DNA from: Dichomitus squalens LYAD-421 SS1
Taxonomy: Eukaryota; Basidiomycota; Agaricomycetes; Polyporales; Polyporaceae
Direction: 5' to 3'
Assembly (NCBI RefSeq): GCF_000275845.1
Contig: NW_006766906.1
Span: forward strand, 235,423-251,227
DNA: 15,805 nucleotides
In this document: positions 1 through 8,940 of the stretch, piece by piece
Position numbering within the stretch: the stretch's first letter is position 1
How the letters are laid out: every line of letters starts with the position of its first letter
Translations under genes and position numbers: made by a program
The notes under the pieces: generated by a model
Database searches by the model: none
Seen by the model: the letters and a program-made list of their open reading frames with translations, nothing else
What the model was told of the DNA's origin: nothing

Positions 1-392
1 CCATGACTAACGAAGTACTGAACGATCAGCTGTCACGGTGGCAACCAACAGTAGGCCGCTGGGCAACTGTTCCTCCGACTCCGACTCCTCTTGCTGGCTA
101 GAAACTGCAGCTCGTTTGTCATATACAGCTAGTTCTCTCGTCGGCCTTCATATCCAAGTCGAGTTCCGTTCCCTATGAGTTGATTTTTTATCTATCCGTC
201 GGCAAGCTCTTTGTCGGTTCGCAGCTCAGATATGGCGTATTATGGGGTAGTAGGTCATTTAAATTCAAGGACAGGGATGAGTATGCAATAGTCTCATCAG
301 CCCTTATTGTACCTCCTCGCGGCCACGATGTGTTTGGCCTATTCGAGAGCCATGGCCTGCCGTCAGACGCACACTCGGACATGCCGGAGATC
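1..392. other. Gene-free left edge, probably inside a transposon-like element
   Basis: I see no convincing gene here. A 76-codon open stretch (180-410, plus strand) runs into the terminal block at 393-494, but it matches no transposase motif that I can recognise. By inference this is the inner part of an element whose right end is the block at 393-494; its left end would lie outside the window. Confidence 0.4.
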
Positions 393-494
393 TCACGTGC
401 TAACTTTTGACCGGCGGTCATGACCGGGTCACACAGTGACCGGTCATCCGTCGTCTAAAAGTCATGACCGTTGACTTGACCCGTAACAACGCTG
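393..494 (+). repeat. Transposon-like terminal block A (right end)
   Basis: The block begins with TCACGTGC (393-400), contains TTTTGACC, the palindrome GTCATGAC twice (417-424 and 461-468) and TGACCGGTCA, and ends with TAACAACGCTG (484-494). Its reverse complement is recognisably the same as the block at 15352-15444: TCACGTGCT, then TTTGACC, then CGGTCATGACCG, ending in TAACAAC(G/A)CTG. A terminus CAG(C/T)GTTGTTA followed by repeated short motifs resembles the terminal plus subterminal repeats of hAT-type DNA transposons. That family assignment is inference, because only one end is present and no 8-bp target duplication can be tested. In this orientation the element body lies to the left. Confidence 0.7.
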
Positions 495-1349
495 TGCCCT
501 GGAATCGACCCGTAGAAACGTGGGGTGGTCAAAGTGCCCACACGAATCCAGGACGATTCCCTTTGACAGAATCGCTGCAGAATCGCTCGACGAACCGTCC
601 TCCGAACCGCCATCTTTGACTACCCCTATTGTTCTTCATACTGTTATGGGGGAGATGAATTTGGAAGTAGCCCGGGCATACAGGGCTTCCCACTTGGAAT
701 TCTGACTCCAACCTGAACCACATACGTTAGACGAGCCCGTGTCTCACAACGACAGGGCAGACTGTCTATCGTGAGAATAGCTAACCACACTGCAGTATAT
801 AGAGTGCTTCCGCGCGCGACAAGAAGGCTTCTAGCTGAACACGTTGTGATGCATATGACTGACCTTCACGCTTTTTTTTGGACGTTGCATGTTTTGAACA
901 GGGTGACAACTGCCTAGGGAGCTTGTTTTACGGCGCCGCAATCCGTTTCAACTCGCCCCTCCGCGGCTTCATCGCGGTAACAGAAGGACGGCGGGAGAGG
1001 GGTTACAGTGCGTTGCTGACCTCCACATGCGGGCCTCGTTGACCGTGAGAGCGACGCTCGGACTCTCAAATCGACTGCGACCGTCCTCATCTGTCTCTCT
1101 GGAACAACAGGTCACTGAATGAGCAGATAAAACGCGTGTGGACCAACATACCTCATCATCCGTCCGTACGCTGCAAGATGACAGACCAAGATAGTGGCTC
1201 ATAGATGCCATGCAATGAGCATAGAGTTCGGCATATGATACATGGTGTGTGACTCATACAACACAGCAAAATGTAAGTTACTATACGACGTGCAACATCC
1301 ACACCGTGAACAGCGAAGGGACAAGGATAACCAAACGTGCGAGACGTCA
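495..1349. other. Intergenic region downstream of SPT5
   Basis: About 855 bp with no supported gene on either strand. The part nearest 1349 should hold the SPT5 3' untranslated region. Open stretches here are short and show no family resemblance. I saw no tRNA-like promoter boxes, tandem repeat or hairpin. Confidence 0.5.
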
Positions 1350-4300
1350 TCATCGGGTGAAGTTCCCTACCTCGTCGACCTGCTTGATGCGCACTAGCCT
1401 GTTCGGAGGGCTGTCGATGACAAGGAACGTGGCCTTAGTGGTGAGGACCATCAAGTCCCGTGACTCGATCGCCTCTACCCTCGCTTCTTGGCCTTTGCCT
1501 TGTAGACCAGCCAAGATGAGAACGTCTTCGCCCCGGGACTCGGGGTGCACCGGCCAGAGGTACTCCACTGGGACAGTGAGGATGGGTTGTAAGGGGTTGA
1601 CGGGTTCCAGGAATCGCACGCGCGCAGTCGACGTGAAGGACTCGTTCTGCGTGTCGAGGATCGAAAGGACGATGCCTTGCTTGCCTTCGTGGTCGCCATT
1701 ATGCCAACCGGCGCTGCCGAAGGTGCCACGTACTTCAACCATAATTCCTCTGACCTTGTCGGCGAGCTCCGGATCCAACAACCACTTGGGCGAGATGTCT
1801 GCGCGGTCATCAGTACGCTGCCAGATTGCATATCACGGGAGCTTACCGAACGGCGACTCTGTCATTCCATAGCTGCCACCGCCCATGACTCCGGGTGTCT
1901 GAGGGTAGCTGCCGGTCTGTGCCGGAGTTTGATACTCGTACACACCAGGAGTTTGGATGGACGCGTAGGGTGCCGGGGTAGGTGCTCCCGGCGTAAACGC
2001 TGCAGCATACGGCGTCGGCGCAGCCCGCGGATCCTAAGATAAGTGTCAACTATTTGGTTGTAGGTCAGGACGACTCCCCAGCACTTACCCAACTGTCGAA
2101 CCCCCCTCCGGGCCGTCCGGGAGTGGCGCCACCCCAAACAGACGCTGCGCCATTGTTGGCTCCATTTGCGTATGGATTGGGAGTGCGCGAGGAAGTGTTC
2201 CAAGCAGGAGTCTTGCCACCAGCACCCTGGTTGTACGGATTCGGCGTCCGTGCTGTTGCGTCCCATGCTGGCGTCTTCCCATGCTCCGCATATGGATTCG
2301 GTGTACGAGAGTTTGCAGACCATGCAGGGGTACGACTGTCGTTGTACGGATTCGGGGTGCGCCCATTGGCACCCCAACCCGGTGTTCGTCCACCAGCAGC
2401 GCCGCCTTGATTGTACGGGTTTGGGGTTTGGCCGCCACCAAATCCAGGGGCACGTGGCGGGGCCATATTGGCCATGGGCCTTTCGAGAGCTTCCAGTGAG
2501 CCGTCAGGACTGAAAATGCGTGTCAGACTCTGTCACGCCAACTACAAGCGGATCTCGTCTTACTTCCGGCGCCGCAGCTTCTCCTTGTCGATGGTGATGA
2601 CTTTGTTGCCAGTGAGAAGCTCAACACGAGCATGGGGGCCATTGGTATCCTTGACAGTACCAACGTATCCCTTATTGGGGCCCTTGATGACGGTAACCGA
2701 TACCCCGATAAGGCGGTCTCTAGGCCCCCGGCCCATCATACCGGAGCCGACCATACCTCCAGCGCCGCCACTCAGAGCCGGGTTCATCTTCGAAAGGTCC
2801 GTACCACCCAGCTTCATGACGTTGCCTTTTGGTGCAAGTGACGCGAGCGATCGCGCACGAGTGACGAAAACGCCACCATTCTCGGCGATGTCGCGGTTAT
2901 GTAGGAAGGCAAAGAACGACTGATGTGTATGCAAAACTCGACCTTTCCGTTGCTATGAGATGCATTAGTAGGGGCGGCAGCGCGATGACTTATGGGAGCG
3001 TACTTCGCCATCGACCTCCTTGACGTTGTCGCCGGCACGTAACTCGTGTCCTTCCGAGTCCATGGCGATGGCACGATTCGAGTCGCGACGCATAGTGATC
3101 TGGTGTGGTTGGACGAGACGCACTTGCCCGTTCTGGTCCAGGACACGGAACGAATCGCGCTCGGTCTTGAAGATGACCCCAACGGTCTGCTGACTGGGCG
3201 AGATGAGATAAGGGCAAATGGAGCGCATCGCGCGAGAGACGTACTCTATTTGAACGAGATCGTGCAACTCGTAGTTGCCAACGATGTTCGTTCCTGTGCC
3301 GACCTCGGCTGCTTCACGAAGATCCTTCGAGAAAACTGAGACCTGCGAATAGATCGTGAGTTTCGGGACGACATATCCACTGCGACACAATGTATTCAGA
3401 CTTACTTCTTGCATTGTCATGTCTGAAAGGAAGGTAACGACGTTGTCCAGAACTGAAACGACCAGACCCGTCTCATCTGCGTTCTTGCCCGTCATTACCT
3501 TCACATGGTCTCCCGGCTTGAACCGCTTCCGGACGCTACGAGCAGGAATCTGCACTCGTTGACCGTCGAAGTCGACGCCCTCGGGCTCGATTGTGACGAC
3601 ATCCTGTTCGATGCTGTGTACAGTCCCGTGGACGCCAGATTGCTCACCCTCAAAGACCTCGACGTGATCACCGGGCTGCAATACTGAGATAGCCGCTTTG
3701 CGAGAGGCTTCTGCTATGATAGACAAGTCGACGTTCGCCTCGTTCTCGGTGCCGTCTTGACCTCGCGTAAAGCGTGTGATCTCGTCGAGTGTGGGATTGA
3801 CATCGTCCAGCTGGAGCGCAGTGAGGCGGAAGTCCTTCTCGAGAAAGCCATCCTTGTAGGTGTCGTTCTGAAATACGTAGACCTGGTTACGCTTCGCGAC
3901 CGACTTGCGCCCGTAGACCTTGACCACCTCCTCATAGTTGAAAAATCGTTGTGGCGGACGCATGCTGAAGGAAGACAGGCCAGCACCAGCCTTTTTCCGC
4001 TTCTTGCCATCGAGTGCAGAGTCGTCCTTGGGGTTTAGATCGATGCGTGGGATGAATTTCAGTCCGACTTCTTCTCCGTTCTCTGTGATGTCCATAACCT
4101 GCGCGAGGTCGCCTTGGTACTTGCCGCGTTTGATGCGCACCCAGCTTCCAGGCGTGACAGTTAGCTCTTGTTGCTTGATTTGCAAGAGGCTAGCCATTTC
4201 TTCGATAGGGACGAGGACGATGCCGCGACTAGGGAAGATGCCGACGAGACCGTTGATAGCCTCACTGACCTGCTTCGCGCTTCGTGCCTCGACGTAGATC

Positions 4301-5128
4301 ATTCCTGGTAATGAATCTCGCTGGAACGCGGACAATATCTGCAAGGGGTGGTTGCTGAAGGACAAGTCAAGAGCTTTCCGCATGAGGCTAAAGACGATAT
4401 CGCGTTCTTTGCCGGGCTGGGCGAAGCCAGAGGAATCAGTCAGCACAAGTTCCTTCATCACAAATGTGAAACGCTTACCCTGACTCGCACTTGCCACAAA
4501 TTCGCATCATGCACTGACGGCATCAGCAGCCGTTGCGGGACGTCGCTCATCTCTCCGGTATACCGTACGGCTGTCCGCCTGTATCGTTGGCTGATGTCTT
4601 CAGCCACCTGCTCCAGGTCACGGTCGTCCATCTCCCGGACACGGCGGTCATAACGCGCATGGTCAGCGGTTCGACGAACAGCGTCATAATCCTCCTCGCC
4701 CTCAATACCGGCATCCGCGATGAACTCGTCTATATCATGACTTAGCGTGCGCGTGTCGTAAAAAATGCAGAACATACCGCGAACATATTCATCCTCGTCT
4801 TCATCCTCGTCCTCATCTTCATCAACTTCGGCCTCCACATCGAGGAAACGATTGACTGCAGGGCGTTTGTGCCGATGCTGTTCGAGGCTTAACACATTAC
4901 CGTCGGTGCTACGGTAAGACCACATACCTTGGCCCGCTTTGAACCACGCTTGGTGCCCTCATCCTCATCGTCCTCTTCTTCCTCCTCCTCATCTTCTTCA
5001 TCTTCTTCCTCTTCTTCCTCATCATAGTCGCGTCTTCGACTTTTCGGTGGCCTGGTTTCCTGGTGCTGCTCGTTGTCTTCAAGGACGTCGCCACTGTTCA
5101 ACATCGTGTCGTCCTCCACGTCGGACAT
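1350..5128 (-). CDS. SPT5: Transcription elongation factor SPT5 (DSIF/Spt4-Spt5 large subunit)
   Basis: SPT5 pairs with Spt4, clamps RNA polymerase II on template and nascent RNA, and links elongation to capping, 3' processing and Cdk9 phosphorylation in the nucleus. I model ten exons: 5128-4928, 4877-4778, 4729-4479, 4416-3406, 3342-3245, 3193-3004, 2952-2564, 2509-2089, 2033-1847, 1798-1350. They join in frame to 1098 residues. Visible in order: acidic Glu/Asp runs (about 36-58 and again near 90-100); NGN domain (about 179-268, with LQILSAFQRDSLPGMIYVEA); KOW segments starting near 270, 430, 483, 545 and 697 (for example KRGKYQGDLAQVMDI); Thr-Pro repeat region (775-863); Pro-rich linker; a last KOW-like segment (about 965-1020). 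Introns are 48-63 nt, all GT-AG. The start is the ATG directly before the acidic N-terminus. The family call is very secure. The least certain splice sites are those of exons 2/3 and 5/6. Confidence 0.96.
2161..2427 (-). repeat. SPT5 C-terminal repeat region (CTR), protein-coding
   Basis: Within SPT5 exon 8, residues about 775-863, two short motifs alternate: TPNPY (five copies) and TP(A/G)W (four copies), spaced 9-14 residues apart, usually preceded by Arg or Lys. TPAW is the core of the fission yeast Spt5 nonapeptide, whose threonine is phosphorylated by Cdk9. The equivalent role here is inferred from the family. DNA copies are diverged, so this is an old protein repeat, not a recent tandem expansion. 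Confidence 0.9.
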
Positions 5129-5410
5129 GACAGGCCAATAGAGGTGGAAGAAGAAAGTAGTGGTAGAAGGGAGAGAGGTTGTAGCGGTCTTATTACTTGC
5201 ACTCTCACCTCGACGCCGGTGCCACAGTTGGCGCTAGAGGGAGGAACGGGACTCCGCATGTCGGAGTATTGAGCGGAGTCGTATTCCTCAGGACCGGACC
5301 GCCGGGACGAGGGCGGCCGATGCGAATCAATGTCATCTTTCCGTTTCTTCCTTGACCTCGAATCTACCTTCGGCCACTGCGGGCGATAACCTGACCACGC
5401 GGAGAGCTTC
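5129..5410. promoter_or_regulatory. Divergent promoter between SPT5 and the F-box gene
   Basis: The start codons of SPT5 (minus) and the F-box gene (plus) face away from each other across 282 bp, so both promoters and 5' leaders must share this stretch. I see no TATA box. A minus-strand ATG-initiated open frame (5463-5098, 121 codons) crosses it and overlaps the SPT5 start in another frame; it could act as an upstream ORF if transcription starts far enough out. Confidence 0.6.
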
Positions 5411-7183
5411 ATGAGCAGCCCAGCACAGTTCTTAGATCTTCCTATTGAATTGCTGCCCAGCATCGTGCATCATATCGTACGGCCTAGCCATCTTGCAGCT
5501 CTGTGCCTGGTCAATCACTCGTTCTACAAGTTCACCATTACTCTCCTTTACGAACGTGTATTCATCTATGCTTGGCACAAGGAGGGGAAATCCAAGGTAC
5601 GTCTAGGCACAACGTACATGAATAGGAATTGACATAATTGTTACTCACCTTAGGTCATCAAGCTATTCAGAACGTTGGCAGACTACCCGCATCTTGCAAA
5701 GCTAGTGCAACAGCTAGGTGTGTGCGCAAAGCAACATCAGCACATTGCCTTCGAAGAAGATTCTTCTGAACATGGACTGCGAACTCATGCCGATTCTGCA
5801 ACAGTCATCCGCGATTTCCCCAAGGCACTCCAATCTGAAGACCATGATCTCATTCTGGAACACTGCTTGGCGGGTATTCGCAATTGCATCAACCTCAGAG
5901 CTTGCACATGGACCCGGCATGGATCTCTTACGTCTCCCGTCCTAGAGACTTTGGTAGACTGCGCTCGACTGCAGGAATTGGAGATAAATGGGGAGAATTC
6001 TGGTTTCTATGACCCAGGAATCCTACCGCGTTTCTCCCATCTCCGCAAGCTCGCCCTGATCATGCCTAGCGCTGCTGTGATTGGCATTCTGTCACCTTGG
6101 ACTCGGAATACAAGCCAAACCCTCAATCACCTCGGCGTGATCTGCAAGGCGAGCTGACACTCTGACTGCACTTGCGACGCCTTGTTCACGCTATATCTGG
6201 CAGTCTTCTACCCGTTTCAACGACGGTGTTCTGCACGAGATAGCTCCCCATACTACAAACCTAGAGCATGTCTATCTTGTCGGCTGTCCCAAGGTCACCC
6301 ATGACGGACTATGGGCCTTACTGTCTACGAACTACAAGGGCATCGTTGGTCTCGGGATGGAAGGTCTTTCTACCGCATTTGTAGGTGTACCTTGCTGCAA
6401 AGTGTCGATGATGATCAGAATTGAATTATCCTAGGACATGGGCGTCTTCAGCGACCGATGCAACCGTGCAGGAACGCTCTCGCGCCTCCGCTCGATTACC
6501 CTCACCGTCGATGAGCACACGTCTCTCGTGGAATGGCAGCAAGAAGTCCTCAGCCTCCTCTCGAACACCCCAATACAATACTTCCATATTTCGACTGTTG
6601 GTGGACACGTCGGACATCGTCTCAGTGACGACTTCTGTTCAGCTGTCGTCAGCGCACACGGTCACCGTCTTACGCGGTTCTCGGTACACCGCATGCGGAT
6701 GAGTATCGGTGCCATTGCAGACATCTGCCGACGATGCATCGTTTTGGAACAGCTCTTTATCGTTGTAGAGCAGAACGACCTCGTACGCAGCCCTTTCACT
6801 TATCTTCGTGTGTGCGCTCAGTGTCTGTCGCAGGATGCTCTCGGGCCGTGCCTCGCAGAGGCCCCAAAGCTTCGGGCAGTTCACGTCAACCGGCCCCTGG
6901 ACTTCGGCTCTGAAGACGTCCCGAAGCACTCGTACTCTCAAATACTCTCGATCGTCCGTCAATGTCGGCCGACTGTACGTCAGTTTGGTTTTAACACTCG
7001 CGTGTTCCAGGTACGAGTGTATCGGTCCTGGCGGATAATTCATCTATACTTACAGCATCTTGTGACATACAGGTAGAGCGAACCTCCAAAGCGGCCGAGC
7101 ATGGGTCGATACAGACAGAGGTTACCCTATCCTCATATGAGAATCCGGAGATACCAGAACAATTCCTGGTAGTACGGACTTAA
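5411..7183 (+). CDS. F-box protein with leucine-rich-repeat-like body
   Basis: Predicted substrate receptor of an SCF (Skp1-cullin-F-box) ubiquitin ligase. Five exons: 5411-5596, 5654-6148, 6204-6380, 6435-7010, 7073-7183, giving 514 residues with every junction in phase 0. The F-box is at about residues 5-50 (FLDLPIELLPSIVHHIV, then LAALCLVNHSFY). The body contains LRR-like spacing such as NLEHVYLVGCPKVTHDGLWAL. Four introns of 54-62 nt; three are GT-AG, while the second (6149-6203) needs a GC donor to keep the frame, or the gene carries a frameshift there. The tail ends in EQFLVVRT. Substrate unknown; this belongs to a large, fast-evolving fungal family, so no ortholog name is given. It is transcribed divergently from SPT5. 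Confidence 0.88.
6149..6203 (+). other. Probable GC-AG intron in the F-box gene
   Basis: Reading straight through exon 2 reaches a TGA at 6155-6157, and the coding frame downstream is shifted by one. A 55-nt intron with donor AAG|GCGAGC and acceptor GGCAG restores the frame and joins LGVICK to SSTRFNDGVL. Its length fits the other introns, and it contains CTGAC-type branch sequences. AAG|GTGAGC would be an ideal donor, so a single T-to-C change explains the form. The alternative is a 67-nt intron with donor GTGATC at 6137, also in frame but with a poorer donor. Confidence 0.65.
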
Positions 7184-7625
7184 TTGTTGCCGGTCATAGG
7201 GCAAATTATGAATCGATACAGTATGACGTGCGGACGAAGAATGCAATCGCCTCTTTGTAAGCGGCGCCCGGGGAACTCATACGCCTTGCTTCTTCGCATC
7301 ACCCTGCACTGGGCTGCCGATTCGTCAGTGATCCGGCCCCAACTTCTTCGCGGCTTCACGGGTTTCCTCCCATAGTGCTTCTGCCATTGCCAGCCTGAGT
7401 TCGTCTCTAGGTATGTGTATCGCGTCCAATCTTACTACCGATGCGGGCTGATTAACTACCCGAGTTCACACAGTCATCACCGAAGCAGTTCACACTATAT
7501 GAACCCTGCGACGATTTAGAAGAAGGCCCAGCTCAATCCGCTGTCCTCATCCTGAGATTGGCGAGTGCACAGTTTCTATAGCCGTACGAAATCACTCACC
7601 TCACGCAACAATCACAGATATCGTC
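7184..7625. other. Intergenic region, F-box 3' end to DUF302 promoter
   Basis: About 440 bp with no supported gene. A TATA-like run (ACTATATGAA, around 7494-7503) lies about 125 bp before the DUF302 start and could be its core promoter. Otherwise nothing distinctive. Confidence 0.4.
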
Positions 7626-8224
7626 ATGTCGAAGTCCGTGATGGAGTTCACCAGCCGCCGTATCACCTACGATACCCCACTTCCTATCGCGGAAGTCATC
7701 GCACGTCTCGACAAGGAAGTCAACAAGGCGGGAGGCGGGCCCGAAGTCACCCGGCTCCTCTCCACCGCGAAGACACGCGCCGAGCTTGAAAGCGGTATGG
7801 ACAATCTCGTCGGCGACCGGAATTTCGTGTACGTTCGACCATTGTTGTGGTCATTGATCGACGCCACCGAGTATTGACGCACATAGATAGGTACTTCGCA
7901 GGCATGGCGTATCATAACTGGCTTAACGCCTATCACGGCACCGCAGACACTCCGCAGACGTATGCGTACATCTTCGGCAACCCGCTCATTGCGCAGACAA
8001 TGCTCAAGTACGACCTCAACGTTGCGCTACACGTTCCACTGAAGATCGTGATCGTGGAGAGACTTGATGGCAGCGGGACGAGGGTGGCCTACGATGACCC
8101 CGCTTCTGTTATCGCTGTTCCGAAGGCGTCTGGACTAGGCTTGGACCCGGAGCTGACGAAGGCGGCGGAAGCACTGAGCCAAAAGCTTGAGACGTTGATT
8201 CAAACTATCACGAGAGCCGACTGA
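7626..8224 (+). CDS. DUF302 family protein
   Basis: Two exons, 7626-7828 and 7891-8224, split by a 62-nt intron (donor GTACGT, acceptor GATAG), give 178 residues. The N-terminal half has ITYDTPLPIAEVIARLDKEV, a pattern I associate with fungal DUF302-like proteins, in which a short strand precedes a helix. After the intron come FVYFAGMAYHNWLNAYHG and YIFGNPLIAQTMLKYD, then ALHVPLKIVIVE and DDPASVIAVP, the order expected for a compact alpha/beta fold of this family. No signal peptide, membrane segment or catalytic motif is visible, so it is probably a soluble intracellular protein of unknown function. The start ATG has an acceptable context (GTCATGTC). It is a stand-alone gene. The family assignment is from memory of the sequence pattern. 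Confidence 0.85.
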
Positions 8225-8438
8225 CAGGCTGAGACTCTGATTTTCTCTTGTTTGTGCTGATTCGACGGTAATTACTAAGGGCATCTATCATATAGGGATT
8301 TGAAGTGAAACAGAGGATGCTGTTGTTACCCTATACATCGTCGGCGACGTCCGCCTGGATCCTGCAGACGCACTTATTCGCGTGGCCACAGGCTACCTGC
8401 CACCCCACAAAAACCACCTAATGACTGGCTGCAGTACG
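8225..8438. other. DUF302 3' flank next to the MITE
   Basis: About 214 bp. It should contain the 3' untranslated region of the DUF302 gene. A plus-strand open frame with protein-like composition (around 8306-8430, including YIVGDVRLDPADALI) runs into the left inverted repeat, but it has no start codon or recognised homolog, so no gene is called. Confidence 0.4.
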
Positions 8439-8478
8439 CTATGGTGCAGTTCACTTAAACGCCTCCACTTTTGTACGC
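8439..8478 (+). repeat. MITE left terminal inverted repeat
   Basis: Forty bases, from CTATGGTGCAG to TTTTGTACGC, identical to the reverse complement of 8879-8918. Confidence 0.92.
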
Positions 8479-8878
8479 TGTTAGGCGCCGTGTCATAAGT
8501 CCTCCAGATATTCATGATTTCGGTCAATTTTGTGTGAATTTCAAGGAATTGAACAGAGGAAGCGATCCCCAAAGGGGATTCTCGATAGGGTGAGAACTGG
8601 CAAAAATGGCCGTACCAGTTCTGCCACGGCACGTGATCTGGGCGTCTATATCCCCAAAGAGTAATTTTATGCTTATATAATACCATACCATTGCCTGTAC
8701 AGATCAGCATCCTTGAACTTGGGCCATGTATGGGAGGGTTTAGACACTATTGTGTCATGGGATAACGGCTCTATGGAGGTTCCTTGGGCTTGCACTTCCA
8801 TCTGTGTAGCCTGGTAAGTAACAACAACCGATTCGAGCATGCTGCCAAGTCACGTGACACATAAGCGCGCGCTTAATT

Positions 8879-8918
8879 GCGTACAAAAGTGGAGGCGTTT
8901 AAGTGAACTGCACCATAG
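8879..8918 (-). repeat. MITE right terminal inverted repeat
   Basis: Reverse complement of 8439-8478 with no mismatch over 40 bases. It ends 22 bp from the stop codon of the HET-domain gene, so it likely lies in that gene's 3' untranslated region. Confidence 0.92.
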
Positions 8919-8940
8919 AAACGCAGACGCTCTCATAAGA

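Larger units (their letters stand above)
8439..8918. mobile_element. MITE, probably Tc1/mariner-type (TA target)
   Basis: A 480-bp unit is bounded by perfect 40-bp inverted repeats (8439-8478 and 8879-8918). The likely element proper is 8442-8915, starting TGGTGCAGTTCACTTAAACG and flanked on both sides by TA, the target duplication of Tc1/mariner elements. The inverted repeats stay partly similar for another 25-40 bp inward. The interior is comparatively AT-rich, holds a small GATCCCC/GGGGATT hairpin near 8565-8582, and encodes no transposase, so it is non-autonomous. Identity of the two ends suggests a fairly recent insertion. Superfamily is inferred from TA and the end sequence only. Confidence 0.85.

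Noticed and set aside
1249..1872. Plus-strand 207-codon open frame antisense to the SPT5 3' end
   Set aside because: Shadow of SPT5 exons 9 and 10; the minus strand carries the conserved KOW-like protein.
8319..8333. Another copy of the CAGTGTTGTTA-like terminus (CTGTTGTTACCC)
   Set aside because: Only about ten bases match and none of the GTCATGAC subterminal motifs follow; chance similarity.
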